Assembly: GCA_902790465.1 (NCBI GenBank)
Contig: CADASF010000001.1
Coordinates: forward strand, 1-64,000
Direction: 5' to 3'
Length of the DNA stretch: 64,000 bases
Source: an uncultured bacterium
GTDB lineage: Bacteria > Vulcanimicrobiota > CADAWZ01
Position 1 is the stretch's first letter. Every line of letters begins with the position of its first letter. The position numbers and the translations under genes are program-made. The notes under the pieces were generated by a model, which saw only the letters and a list, made by a program, of their open reading frames with translations, had not been told where the DNA came from and did no database searches. Below are positions 34,593 through 44,291 of the stretch, piece by piece.

Positions 34593-36590
34593 ATGATTAA
34601 ATTTAGTCCTCCAATGGTTGCTTTAGCAAATATTGCTGAAATGTGGATGAATGATAAATCATTCACACAACAATTACAATTAGTTCTCAATGATGCAATA
34701 GCATTAAATGCTTCAGAACAACAGATGTTGAAATTTGATTTACAAGGTATGAAAAAAATCAATGTCATACTCAATGCTGAAGCTGAAGCCGAAGAACAAT
34801 ATAGAAAGATAGATGAACTTTTAGGGGAATTAAAAAATATAATCGACAGTGGCAAATCATCTCCTGTTGTAGATGATTTATTAAATGGCATAGAAGAAGC
34901 TCTTATCTTAAAAGAAAGAGCAATATCTGCAATGAAACAAGAAGATATTAAACTAAGACTTTCAAGATATCCTGTTGTAAATGACTATCTACAAGCATGT
35001 TTAAATGTATATGGGGAAAGTGAAACAGATGATATTCTTCCATACAGACAACAACTTATGATTGGATTTGTAGAAGATACTGAAGAAGAATTCAATGATT
35101 ATCTTGAGATAAGACCTCAAGCCTCTCAATGGCAACCCCATTTTATAAATTATATGGCAAATATAAAAGAAGGTATTGGCGGAATTCAAGTATTTTTGGA
35201 AGAACATAACAGCCAAAATTTGATAGCTGGTGCTGCTATGGTTCAAGAAAATGCTAAAACTCTACATGATTACCTAAAAGATATGCATGAAAAAATCGAT
35301 TCTCTTTTTTCATTTTCTAAAATAGATGAACTCGAAAGACTTTGGATAAGAAGATACAGAGTTAAAAATGGTGATGTAAAAATAGAATCTCCAGAAATCG
35401 AAATAGATGAAAATGCAAATCTAAGTGAAGAAGAGATAGAAAAATTAGCATTAGAAATAGAAAATAGCGATAATGACAATGAATATTACTTAGATGATGT
35501 CTTAAACGAAGTCAATAACCTCATTCAAAGGCATGAATCAACAGTAGTAAATTTTGATAAAACATTTCTTCCTGAAAATGTAAAAGAATATTACAGAGAT
35601 TCATTAAAACAACTTGTGGAATATGAAAGACAGTGTTTCACCAATTTAGATGATAGTGATGAAAGTTTAATTGCATTAAAAGATGCTATTGAAAATTTTG
35701 AAAATACAATGGCAACAATTTTAGAATATGCAAGAACTCAATCTTTTGACATATCAAAGGCTGCAAATATAAATGAATACTGTGATATTATAGCAGGAGT
35801 TTATTTTGGAACAGCACCTATCAGAATTTTAAGAAGAGTAAACAACTTCATGATTGAAAAATTCTCAGAAGTACAAGAACCAGCTCCTGAAACAGTAGAA
35901 TTTATAAATCTTCAAGGTGAAGCATTGAGAATGGTAAATGATGCTCTGACATCAAATAATTTTTCTGCTCTTCCATTGGCAATGGAAAAAATGAAACAAG
36001 GTGTTTCTGGAATATTAAATATATGTAAAGAAAGAGAAGAAGCAGAAAAAGCTAATGAAGCTAAAGAAGCAGGTAATACAATACTATGTATAAAATGCGG
36101 AACAGCAAACCCTGCAACAGCCTCACATTGCTCAAAATGTAATGCCTCTCTAGCATTTGCAAAAACAATGATGGCTCAAGAAACACCTTCAGAAGGTAGC
36201 TTATTAAATATAAGTCAAGATGGCAGTGGCGACGCAATGCCAAGTGAAAACATAAAAAGAATTGAAGAATTAATAAGCCAACTCATATTTGTTTCAAAAA
36301 ATCCAAGTTCTCCTGCATTCCAAGAATTTACAGTTGGCGAAGTTGTAAATCCAATATTAGAAGAAGCCAAAAAAGTCTTGTCATTTATGAATTCAAGACC
36401 TAAAGATACAGAAGATGAAATAGACCCTGCTCCATTTATTGAAGCAACTAAAAAATTCATAAAAGGACTTCAAAGTATAGCTGATTTTGACAATGATAGA
36501 GATACTGGAAGAGCTATTATGGGAAATGATTTAGTCCATGAGGCTTTTGAAGAATTTAAACAAATTAAAATGATGGCACAACCAATGTAA
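34593..36590 (+). CDS. Large acidic helical protein with a zinc ribbon
   Basis: I do not recognise this 665-residue protein. It is rich in Glu, Asp and Asn and mostly helical, with no signal peptide or membrane helix. A double-zinc-ribbon-type motif CIKCGTANPATASHCSKC lies near residue 500, flanked by low-complexity linkers. Nothing links it to a known activity. The gene stands alone after the reductase and ends at a bidirectional terminator. It could be a regulator, scaffold or cytoskeletal element; that is speculation. Confidence 0.65.
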   Translation: MIKFSPPMVALANIAEMWMNDKSFTQQLQLVLNDAIALNASEQQMLKFDLQGMKKINVILNAEAEAEEQYRKIDELLGELKNIIDSGKSSPVVDDLLNGIEEALILKERAISAMKQEDIKLRLSRYPVVNDYLQACLNVYGESETDDILPYRQQLMIGFVEDTEEEFNDYLEIRPQASQWQPHFINYMANIKEGIGGIQVFLEEHNSQNLIAGAAMVQENAKTLHDYLKDMHEKIDSLFSFSKIDELERLWIRRYRVKNGDVKIESPEIEIDENANLSEEEIEKLALEIENSDNDNEYYLDDVLNEVNNLIQRHESTVVNFDKTFLPENVKEYYRDSLKQLVEYERQCFTNLDDSDESLIALKDAIENFENTMATILEYARTQSFDISKAANINEYCDIIAGVYFGTAPIRILRRVNNFMIEKFSEVQEPAPETVEFINLQGEALRMVNDALTSNNFSALPLAMEKMKQGVSGILNICKEREEAEKANEAKEAGNTILCIKCGTANPATASHCSKCNASLAFAKTMMAQETPSEGSLLNISQDGSGDAMPSENIKRIEELISQLIFVSKNPSSPAFQEFTVGEVVNPILEEAKKVLSFMNSRPKDTEDEIDPAPFIEATKKFIKGLQSIADFDNDRDTGRAIMGNDLVHEAFEEFKQIKMMAQPM

Positions 36591-36651
36591 ATATTTTCTT
36601 TAAACCTATCCCCTATTTTTACAATCCTAATTTAGTATTGTAAAAATTTTT

Positions 36652-36683
36652 CCCCTTTCCTTGATTGCAAACAAGGAAAGGGG
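36652..36683. terminator. Bidirectional terminator between convergent genes
   Basis: CCCCTTTCCTTG (36652-36663) pairs exactly with CAAGGAAAGGGG (36672-36683), bounded by T-rich sequence on both strands. It ends the plus-strand zinc-ribbon gene and can end minus-strand topB. Confidence 0.92.
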
Positions 36684-36689
36684 ATTTTT

Positions 36690-36722
36690 ATTGGCTAATT
36701 GGTAGTTTACAAACACGACTTA
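36690..36722. repeat. R1e: single R1 end abutting topB stop
   Basis: The run TATTGGCTAATTGGTAGT followed by TTACAAACACGACTTA resembles the reverse complement of the R1a end (ATTGGCTATTGG, then TTTACCAACACGCCCTA). It reaches the topB stop codon (36720-36722). Its partner end is not seen; this is a decayed copy. Confidence 0.5.
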
Positions 36723-38861
36723 GGGATTTTTTACAAATCTAATTCCTTCAGAAGTTTTATATGTTATGGTACCTTCTTCAATTTTTACAAGTCCACTATT
36801 TAAAAGTTCTTTTACAATATCTGCAGTCAACTCAGAAACCCCTACTTTTGACAAGGAATTTTTCCATAATGTAAATTTACATCCCTGTTGCCATTTAGAA
36901 CAGTAAAAAGCCTTTGAATTTTCAAAAATATAGCCTTTTTTACAGACAGGACAAATCCCAAGTGCTTTTTCAGGTACATTTTTCTTCACATTCTCAAAAA
37001 CAAAATCTTGATTATTTTTATCCTTATTTGCGAGAATTTCTGATTCCTTTACAAGAAAATTTACAAATTTAACAATGCTTTGCATAAATCTCTCAGGTTG
37101 CATATTTCCCTTGTATATGGATTCAAGACCTTTCTCCCATTTGCCAGTAGTCTCAGGTGATCTCAATTCAGGAGGAATTATTGACATCAATTTCTTGCCT
37201 TTATCTGTAGGAACAAGAGATTTTCCAACTCTTTTCATATAGCCTACAGAAATAAGTCTTTCTATTATTCCTGCCCTTGTTGCAGGTGTTCCAAGTCCAC
37301 CTTCTTTTAATTTTTCCTTTAACTCTTCATTTTCTACAAATCTCCCAGCATGTTCCATTGCAGATAAAAGAGTAGCTTCTGTATATTGACTTGGTGGTTT
37401 TGTCTTTTTATCAACAGCCTTAGCCTCTTTTATTTTAACAACATCGCCTTTAGACAAATCAGGCAAAATTTGATCTTCATCATCTGCTTGATTTTTTTTG
37501 CCTTTTTTAGTTTTTGGTTTTGAATTGTTATTTTCCTGTCCTTCATAAAGGGCTGTCCAACCAGCTTGCTTTATTGTCTTTCCCTTTGATATAAAATTCT
37601 CATTTTCACAAGTTACAATAATCCTCGTTATTGTATAAATATTATATGGATAAAAAACACTTATGAATCTACGAGCAATCAAATCAAACACTTCTTTTTC
37701 TTCTTTTGAAAAATTAGTTGTATTTATATTTGAATTCGTCGGAATTATGGCATGGTGGTCTGTAATTTTTGAATTGTCAACAATTCGTTTTGTTATAGGC
37801 AATTTCTCCAATGAAAAAACATAATTAAGAAATTTACTATAAGGCTCAAAATTTATTCTCTTTAAAATAATTGGAATGACTTTTACCATGTCATCACTCA
37901 AATAGCGACTATCTGTTCTTGGATATGTAACAGCTTTTCTCTTTTCATATAAATCTTGAACAATATTCAATGTCTTTTCAGCAGAAAATCCATATTTTTT
38001 ATTTGCGTCCCTCTGTAATTCTGTCAAATCATATAAAAGAGGAGGTGGAATCTGTTTTTCTTCACTTTCAACGAGCGAAACGATACCATCTTTTTTTGAG
38101 ACAGTAGCAACTATCTTATCAGCCTCATCTTTCAAAATTATCTTTGTATCTCTCACTCCATTTACTTCCCTGAACCAAACACCTAAAAAATTGTCATAAA
38201 TAGCTTGCACTTCATAATATGTTTTTACATCAAAAGAATCTATTTCTTTTTGCCTGTCAACAATAATTCCAAGAGTAGGAGATTGAACACGCCCTATGCT
38301 CAAATTTGTATTATACATGACAGAAAAAGCCCTGCTTGCATTTATCCCAACAAGCCAATCAGCCTCTGATCTACATTTTGCAGATTCATACAATTTGTCA
38401 TAATCTTTACCGTCTTTTAAATTGGCAAATCCATTTTTTATGGCTTCATCTGTCATACTCGAAATCCAAAGCCTTTTAAAAGGTTTAGTACATTTAGCTA
38501 GTTCATATATATATCTAAAAATCAATTCCCCTTCCCTACCAGAATCTGTAGCACATATAAGTAAATCTGTTTTAGGAGAATTGATAATATTTTTTATTAT
38601 ATTAAATTGTTCTTCTGTAGCCTTAGCAGGCTTTATATTCATTTTACTTGGAATTATAGGAAGATCTCTAAAATACCATTTCTTGAATTTTTGATCATAA
38701 TCTTCAGGTTCATATAAAACTGCCAAATGACCAACTGCCCAAGTAACAATATAATTATTATCTCCTGCAATGAATCCATTTCCATTTTTTTTACAACCAA
38801 GTACACGAGCTATATCTCGTGCAACAGAAGGCTTTTCTGCTATAACAACTGTATTTCCCAT
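36720..38861 (-). CDS. topB: DNA topoisomerase III (type IA)
   Basis: TopB decatenates and relaxes DNA by a single-strand break. The 713 residues include the TOPRIM domain (VVIAEKPSVARDIARVLG, ATDSGREGELIFRYI), the active-site Tyr in VTYPRTDSRYL (about residue 316), and a C-terminal zinc-finger-like segment CPVCKKGYIFEN with CSKWQQGC. Signature AKCRSEADWLVGINASRAFS and IGRVQSPTL are present. Like most TopB proteins, it lacks further C-terminal zinc modules. The gene has no same-strand neighbour within 90 bases and ends against the terminator at 36652. Confidence 0.96.
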   Translation of the reverse strand: MGNTVVIAEKPSVARDIARVLGCKKNGNGFIAGDNNYIVTWAVGHLAVLYEPEDYDQKFKKWYFRDLPIIPSKMNIKPAKATEEQFNIIKNIINSPKTDLLICATDSGREGELIFRYIYELAKCTKPFKRLWISSMTDEAIKNGFANLKDGKDYDKLYESAKCRSEADWLVGINASRAFSVMYNTNLSIGRVQSPTLGIIVDRQKEIDSFDVKTYYEVQAIYDNFLGVWFREVNGVRDTKIILKDEADKIVATVSKKDGIVSLVESEEKQIPPPLLYDLTELQRDANKKYGFSAEKTLNIVQDLYEKRKAVTYPRTDSRYLSDDMVKVIPIILKRINFEPYSKFLNYVFSLEKLPITKRIVDNSKITDHHAIIPTNSNINTTNFSKEEKEVFDLIARRFISVFYPYNIYTITRIIVTCENENFISKGKTIKQAGWTALYEGQENNNSKPKTKKGKKNQADDEDQILPDLSKGDVVKIKEAKAVDKKTKPPSQYTEATLLSAMEHAGRFVENEELKEKLKEGGLGTPATRAGIIERLISVGYMKRVGKSLVPTDKGKKLMSIIPPELRSPETTGKWEKGLESIYKGNMQPERFMQSIVKFVNFLVKESEILANKDKNNQDFVFENVKKNVPEKALGICPVCKKGYIFENSKAFYCSKWQQGCKFTLWKNSLSKVGVSELTADIVKELLNSGLVKIEEGTITYKTSEGIRFVKNP

Positions 38862-38889
38862 AAAAACTTATCCTAAAATAAACAAAAAT

Positions 38890-38921
38890 TGGAGGTGTGA
38901 AAAATACATTCCACACCTCCA
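38890..38921 (-). terminator. Terminator after Gln/Asn-rich gene
   Basis: TGGAGGTGTG (38890-38899) pairs with CACACCTCCA (38912-38921); on the minus strand the hairpin is followed by AATTTTTGTTT. It separates the 38959 gene from topB. Confidence 0.85.
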
Positions 38922-38958
38922 TTAAAAACATCTATTTACGACCTATTGCAACACTCTA

Positions 38959-41607
38959 TTATTGAGCATTACCTCCGCCTGCCATTCCCATTGTTGAAGA
39001 AACTGCTGTAACAGCACTGCTCATTAGATTGTTGGCCATTCCCATTACTCCATTTGCTAAATTGCCGAGCATGTTATTGCCATTTCCCTGCTGTCCTAAA
39101 CCATTCAACAAATTATTTTGCTGTTTGTTCTGGAGAGGATTTACTAAATTGTTGTTATTTCCAATTCCTGACATGCCTTCCATATCCATACCATTATTTG
39201 AACCGCTACCCATTGAAGAAGCAGCACCTGCTGAAGAATATGCAGCACCATCATCAGAAATAAATTCGCCTAAGTTGACAGTTACTGAATCGCCATTATC
39301 CTGAACAGAAGCTCTTCCAATTTGTTGTACATCTGCATCATCGCCAACACCAGAGCCTGAACCGCCAACACCGTTAACACCATTCATTCCTTGGTTCTGC
39401 TGTGCCTGCTGATTTTGCTGAGCTTGCTTGTTCTGCATAAGATTATTCATCTTCTTTAGAGCATTCTTTGTATTGTTGTTTGCAGCTTGTTTATTCTGCT
39501 GTACATTGTTATTTTGTTGCTGTCCTGGCTGTTGAGCTTGACCTGGTTGTTGTGCTTGTCCTGCACCACCAACTTGTCCGCCACCTTTTCCGCCTGCTTG
39601 TGGAGCTCCACCAGCTTTTCCTGCTCCGCCACCTTGTGATGCTGGAGCTACTGACTGACTTGCAGGAGCTGAACTTGTAGGAGCTGATGATTGAGCTGGA
39701 GATACACTATTTACTTGTGATGGTTGGCTTACAGATTGTGGCTGACTTACATTATTATTGTTGTTCTGCTGAACAGGCTGTGGCTGATTTGCTGCACCAG
39801 CTGCATTTTCCTGATTCTTGTTATTTTGGACTTGATCATTGTTATTGCCCTGCTGTGCCTGCTGATTTTGCTGATTCTTCTGATTCTGCTGAGCCTGCTG
39901 ATTTTTCTTTGCTTGCTGTGCCTGCTGAGCTTTATTCATTTGATTTTGTTTATTAAATGGGTTCTGCTGCTGTGCTTTTCCAGCTTGTCCAATTCCTGGC
40001 AATCCTTGTCCTTTACCTTTGCCTTGGCCCATGCCACCTTGTCCATTCATACCTTGGTCGCCACCCATTCCATTGGCTTGACCATTGCCACCTTGCAACA
40101 TTCCTAAACCTTGACCTAAAGCTTGGCTATTTTCGCCTGCTATCTGAGCATTTGTATTTGCAATCTTGGCTTGTTTTGCAAGTTTATTTTCTGTTTCTTT
40201 GAGCTGATTTAACTGTTCTTCTTCTTTTTGAATCTTATCTTGAAGTTTTTGCATTTCTTGAAGATCATTTTGAAGTTGTTCTTGATCTTTCTGTAACTGC
40301 TCTTGGTCTTTTTGGAGCTGTTGCTGATCTTTTTGTAACTTCTGCTGATCTTGCTGAAGTGTCTTTTGATCTTGCTGTAATTTCTTCTGCCACTGTTGAA
40401 GTTGCTGTTGTTTTTGAGCTTTTTGCTGTTGAAGCTGAGCTTTCCTTGCCTGAAGTTGCTGTACCTGCATATCAAGCTGACATGCCTGTGCTTCCATTTG
40501 AGCTCCTATTGCAGCTGTATATGGATTTGACATCAAAGCTGCTGCTGTTGCGTGCATCTGTGAAGCAGCTGCCTGAGTTGTGGCTATTTGAGTTTGTGTC
40601 TGTGTAATCTGAGTTGTCAAGTTTTGAATTTGAGTATTCAAAGACTGTATATTCTGCTGATCTTTCTTAATAGCCTGTTCGTCTTTCTTGATATTCTCTT
40701 GGTCTTTCTTTATAGCCTTTTGATCTTCTTCAATAGCCTGTTTGTCTTTTTCAATATTCTGCATATCTTCCATTATAGACTGCTGAACATCTTGTAAATC
40801 CTGCTCATCTTGTGCTTTTTCTTCTTCAATAGGCTTTTCTTGTTCTTGAACAGCTTCTTTCATCTGATTTGCTTGATCGGCTTTATTTTTAAATGTCTTC
40901 TGAGCCATATCTTGATTTACTTTCTCTGTTGACATTTTGCTTTCGCCGTCTTTGTCACCCTGTTTGCGAGCTGTAATAGAACCACCACTCTGTGGAGCTC
41001 CTAAGTTATTAAGATTTACATTACCTGTACTTCCTGTTGAGTTTGCAGAATTTGCTTTATTTGCACGACCTGTTTTATTTAAACCATTTTGAGCTTTTAA
41101 CTCTTCTGCACCTGTCAAATTTTGAGTTCTCTTAGTTGTAAGTTTTGCTTTTTCTTGTCCTTTGGCATTAAAAACATTGTCTTTAGCTTTTATTGTCTTA
41201 TTTAAAACTTCATCTTTCTTCTGGAAATTTTGGTCTGTCTTGGCAAGTCCAGCACCACTAGAGATTATTCCGCCCCAATTACTTCCACCAAAATCACCTG
41301 AACCGAAAGCACCTAATAAATTACTGACATCCCAACCGCTTCTATCAGCAAAAGAAATATCCTCTTCTGACTCATTTATTGCACCACTTACTGCATCTGA
41401 TGCTTCGTCTGAGAAATCAGAACCATCAGAAATAGAAGAAACAATAGAACTTGCTTCAGAATCTGATGAATTTTGCAACTTATTTACAAGTTGAGTAGCT
41501 TTGGACATATCCATATTTTTCAATGAATCCATATTGCCACCAAACTTTTGCATGTATTGTTGCAAAATTTCCATTGAATTATTTGAACCAAAACCTTTTA
41601 TATCCAT
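38959..41607 (-). CDS. Gln/Asn-rich coiled-coil low-complexity protein
   Basis: The 882-residue protein has no match I can recall. Seen: a polar N-terminus without signal peptide (MDIKGFGSNNSMEILQQYMQ), a Ser/Asp-rich part (about 45-90), a coiled coil with KKDQENIKKDEQAIKKDQQ-type repeats (about 225-480), then Gly-, Gln- and Asn-rich sequence with QAQQNQ runs (about 500-780) and a Gly/Asn/Met-rich end. Such composition is prion-like or adhesive, and can be a surface, biofilm or scaffold protein. Codon use in the rich part is biased to Gln/Asn codons, so base composition differs locally. The Sec-independent N-terminus resembles that of the 63149 protein. Confidence 0.65.
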   Translation of the reverse strand: MDIKGFGSNNSMEILQQYMQKFGGNMDSLKNMDMSKATQLVNKLQNSSDSEASSIVSSISDGSDFSDEASDAVSGAINESEEDISFADRSGWDVSNLLGAFGSGDFGGSNWGGIISSGAGLAKTDQNFQKKDEVLNKTIKAKDNVFNAKGQEKAKLTTKRTQNLTGAEELKAQNGLNKTGRANKANSANSTGSTGNVNLNNLGAPQSGGSITARKQGDKDGESKMSTEKVNQDMAQKTFKNKADQANQMKEAVQEQEKPIEEEKAQDEQDLQDVQQSIMEDMQNIEKDKQAIEEDQKAIKKDQENIKKDEQAIKKDQQNIQSLNTQIQNLTTQITQTQTQIATTQAAASQMHATAAALMSNPYTAAIGAQMEAQACQLDMQVQQLQARKAQLQQQKAQKQQQLQQWQKKLQQDQKTLQQDQQKLQKDQQQLQKDQEQLQKDQEQLQNDLQEMQKLQDKIQKEEEQLNQLKETENKLAKQAKIANTNAQIAGENSQALGQGLGMLQGGNGQANGMGGDQGMNGQGGMGQGKGKGQGLPGIGQAGKAQQQNPFNKQNQMNKAQQAQQAKKNQQAQQNQKNQQNQQAQQGNNNDQVQNNKNQENAAGAANQPQPVQQNNNNNVSQPQSVSQPSQVNSVSPAQSSAPTSSAPASQSVAPASQGGGAGKAGGAPQAGGKGGGQVGGAGQAQQPGQAQQPGQQQNNNVQQNKQAANNNTKNALKKMNNLMQNKQAQQNQQAQQNQGMNGVNGVGGSGSGVGDDADVQQIGRASVQDNGDSVTVNLGEFISDDGAAYSSAGAASSMGSGSNNGMDMEGMSGIGNNNNLVNPLQNKQQNNLLNGLGQQGNGNNMLGNLANGVMGMANNLMSSAVTAVSSTMGMAGGGNAQ

Positions 41608-41797
41608 ATTTTTACCCCTTTTAATATTTATTCTAACATAGATTATATAACAAACATTAAAAAATTAAAATATATAATAAGTTACAAATTTGTAAACTAA
41701 GAAAATAATTTGTTAACATTTTTAAAAAATAAAAACAAAGGAAAAACATATATATAATTGAAAATCTAATATAAAAAAAATAAAAGGTAAATATAAC

Positions 41798-43426
41798 ATG
41801 AAAATAAATAAATCATCTATCTTTTTTATAATTTATTCCCTATTGTTTATAGTTCTTTTTACAAATTCAATTTTTGCAGAAAACAAAAAAACAAGTATGG
41901 AGCAGAATATGGATTGGAAAAATAAATGGTATGTAAATACAATATGGTATCAAATATTTCCTGACAGATTTTATAATGGAGACAAAGAGAGTGATCCAAC
42001 TGAGACAGAAACATACACAAAAGAGGGAGAATTAGAAAAAATTATATTGAGTAACTGGTTTGATGACCAGCCAAATTGGAAATCAAAATACGGTGGAGAT
42101 TTGATAGGAATAGATCAAAAATTGGACTATATTTCAGATTTAGGAATTTCTGGAATATGGCTAAATCCTATATTTAAAGCCACATCAAATCACAAATATA
42201 ATACGGCAGATTATGCAAAAGTCGATCCTGCATTTGGAGACAGAAAAATACTTGCTAAACTAGTTAAAGACCTTCATGAAAAAAATATTAAAATAATTTT
42301 GGACGGAGTATTCAATCACACGGGATATGAATTTTGGGCTTTTCAAGATATAGTTCAAAAAGGCGAAAAATCCAATTATAAAGATTGGTATTATATAAAA
42401 AGCTATCCTATATTTAAACTTTGGGAACAAGACAAAGACCATCCTGCAAATTATGAATGTTGGTGGGGAGTTAACACACTTCCACAGCTAAACATGGACA
42501 ATGAAGCAACAAGAAAATATATAATAGAAGTATGTAAAGGCTGGATGAGACTTGGAATTGACGGTTGGAGACTTGATGTTCCAAATGAAGTCAAAAATAA
42601 AAATTTTTGGAAAGAATGGTCGCAAGCTATAGCAGAATCAAATCCTGAAGCATATACAACAGGTGAAATATGGGATAATCCAAAGGATTGGATCGGTGAA
42701 AATGGCGTATTTACAGCTGTAATGAACTATCATGGTTTTAGAGTTCCAGTGATGTTATATTTCACAGGTGAAAAAATTAAACTCAGTGAATTTGATAAAA
42801 TGTTAAAAGAAAGAAGAGATGAATTTCCACACAGTGTAAATTGTGGATTACAAAATTTATTGTCAAGTCATGATACCGCAAGGATTTTATCAGCTATAAA
42901 AAATAAAGATAAAGATGACCATGACAAAGAAAAAGCAAACTATGACAAAGGTCCAGCTTCAAGTGAAGATATAGCAAAATACAAAACAATAATAGCTTTT
43001 CAAATGACTTATGTTGGTTCTCCAATGATATATTATGGTGATGAAATAGGAATGACTGGTGGCAAAGACCCAGACTGCAGAAGACCTATGAAATGGGACG
43101 AAAAAGACCAAAATCTCGATATATTGAATCACTACAAAAAACTTATAAAAATAAGAAATGAAAACAAAGAATTTAGGACAGGAGAATTTAATACATTATA
43201 TATTTCTGACAAAAATAATGTATATGCTTATGAGAGAACAGAAGGCGAAGAATCTTCTATTGTTGTGTTAAATTACTCTCCCAAAAGTCATTCGGCAACG
43301 ATTAAAAATGTAGATGGAAAATACACAGATTTAATGAATGGATCAAAAGTAGAATCAAAAGGGAATAAGTTAAATGTAAAAATTGAGCCTTATGGACAGT
43401 TAGTGCTTAAAAAAGAAAAAAATTGA
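41798..43426 (+). CDS. Exported alpha-amylase-family (GH13) glycosidase
   Basis: The 542-residue protein starts with a signal peptide (about 1-26, cleaved near IFA-EN) and has the GH13 catalytic barrel: DGVFNHTG (region I), GWRLDVPNE with the nucleophile Asp (about 260), TTGEIWDN with the acid/base Glu (about 289) and LLSSHDTAR (region IV, about 357). Layout resembles neopullulanase/cyclomaltodextrinase-like members, but no N-terminal starch-binding domain is present. It acts on alpha-glucans outside the membrane and implies use of starch or glycogen. It is a single-gene unit. Confidence 0.92.
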   Translation: MKINKSSIFFIIYSLLFIVLFTNSIFAENKKTSMEQNMDWKNKWYVNTIWYQIFPDRFYNGDKESDPTETETYTKEGELEKIILSNWFDDQPNWKSKYGGDLIGIDQKLDYISDLGISGIWLNPIFKATSNHKYNTADYAKVDPAFGDRKILAKLVKDLHEKNIKIILDGVFNHTGYEFWAFQDIVQKGEKSNYKDWYYIKSYPIFKLWEQDKDHPANYECWWGVNTLPQLNMDNEATRKYIIEVCKGWMRLGIDGWRLDVPNEVKNKNFWKEWSQAIAESNPEAYTTGEIWDNPKDWIGENGVFTAVMNYHGFRVPVMLYFTGEKIKLSEFDKMLKERRDEFPHSVNCGLQNLLSSHDTARILSAIKNKDKDDHDKEKANYDKGPASSEDIAKYKTIIAFQMTYVGSPMIYYGDEIGMTGGKDPDCRRPMKWDEKDQNLDILNHYKKLIKIRNENKEFRTGEFNTLYISDKNNVYAYERTEGEESSIVVLNYSPKSHSATIKNVDGKYTDLMNGSKVESKGNKLNVKIEPYGQLVLKKEKN

Positions 43427-43483
43427 TAGTTAATTTAACTCGTTGTGCTAATTAATTTTTAAAAAATAAGTAAATAAAAATTT

Positions 43484-43850
43484 GCTATAAACTATCCAAT
43501 ATATGCCTGTATACTACCACTTTGTCATTGCGAGGCTTTAGCCGTGGCAATCTAAGCCTTTATGATCTATTTAATAAATTGCTAAATTAAAATTAAGTGG
43601 TTGAGATTGCCACGGTCGCACAGCTTCCTCGCAATGACATCGCTTCTAATTTCCGTTAAGAATAATAAGACTACGAGAAAAAGTGATGTCGTTTCAATTT
43701 TTATTCTCATTTGCTTACAAAGGAGCGAAATTGTCATTTTACCCACAAAAACTTTGTTTACTTGTTTATTTTATAAAAAGAGTTTAAATGGGATATAGAG
43801 AAATTATACCATACCAAATTGGCTATTGAATAGTTTACCAACACACCATA
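43484..43850 (-). repeat. R1c: R1 copy in reverse orientation, interrupted by another repeat
   Basis: Read on the minus strand, 43850 downward begins TATGGTGTGTTGGTAAAC and continues with the same CAATAGCCAAT and GGTATAAT blocks as R1a. About 75 bases of extra sequence then precede the R1 core (CTCCTTTG arm at 43718-43725, GAGAAAAAG at 43675-43683), and a separate repeat occupies 43523-43639. The far side, around 43484-43520, still shows the GTATAC and CCAAT remnants. It fills most of the gene-free stretch 43427-43910. Confidence 0.65.
43523..43639. repeat. GTCATTGCGAGG-type palindromic repeat, inserted in R1c
   Basis: TGTCATTGCGAGG (43523-43535) and CCGTGGCAATCT (43542-43553) pair with AGATTGCCACGG (43604-43615) and CCTCGCAATGACA (43627-43639). 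This sequence type is a widespread small palindromic repeat of many bacteria, known from general knowledge and not checked here. It is G+C-richer than the surroundings and lies between the core and one end of R1c, so it inserted into R1c or replaced part of it. Confidence 0.8.
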
Positions 43851-43910
43851 GAAAGAAGTTTTACATTTAACAAAAAGAAAAGTCAGACTCGGACAAAGAA
43901 TGGAGGAAAT

Positions 43911-44291
43911 ATGGAAGATAAAAGAACAACAGAAAGACACAATATAAGTGATGTTTTATATATTTCATGTGAAAATGGCATATTTAAAGGAAATTTAATG
44001 AATATAAGCTCTTCTGGAATGAGATTTTCTCTTGACAAAAAATTAAATCAAAGAGAAGTTATAGACATAAATATAAATTATGACCCTGTAAATTTCATTC
44101 AAAAAGCATTTATCATCTGGAGTACAGAAAATGAAGAAAGCAAAAAATATGAATATGGTGCAGAATTTATAAATATGACTCCAACTCACAAAATGCTGAT
44201 GGAAGACTATCTAAAGCAAATAATCATGACAAAAGAAAATAATGCAGAGTATAAAAACAGTGATGAAAAAGGTGATATAAATGTCAGGTAA
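43911..44291 (+). CDS. PilZ-domain protein
   Basis: The 126-residue protein is a single PilZ domain, the c-di-GMP receptor module: the RxxxR motif appears as RTTER near residue 5 and the NxSxxG motif as NISSSGMRF at about 36. The rest of the beta-barrel is seen to residue 105, followed by a polar tail. It overlaps the next gene queD by 11 bases, so the two may be co-translated although their functions appear unrelated. The presence of PilZ implies that the organism uses c-di-GMP. No diguanylate cyclase is in the window. Ribosome site GGAGG lies before ATG 43911. Confidence 0.85.
   Translation: MEDKRTTERHNISDVLYISCENGIFKGNLMNISSSGMRFSLDKKLNQREVIDININYDPVNFIQKAFIIWSTENEESKKYEYGAEFINMTPTHKMLMEDYLKQIIMTKENNAEYKNSDEKGDINVR

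Noticed and set aside
39029-41494. Several plus-strand frames of 70 to 127 codons opposite the Gln/Asn-rich gene
   Set aside because: They are mirror frames of the low-complexity Gln and Asn codons and lack ribosome sites.
43601-43798. 65-codon plus-strand frame starting in the palindromic repeat
   Set aside because: It runs through the repeat and R1c, has no ribosome site and no protein-like composition.
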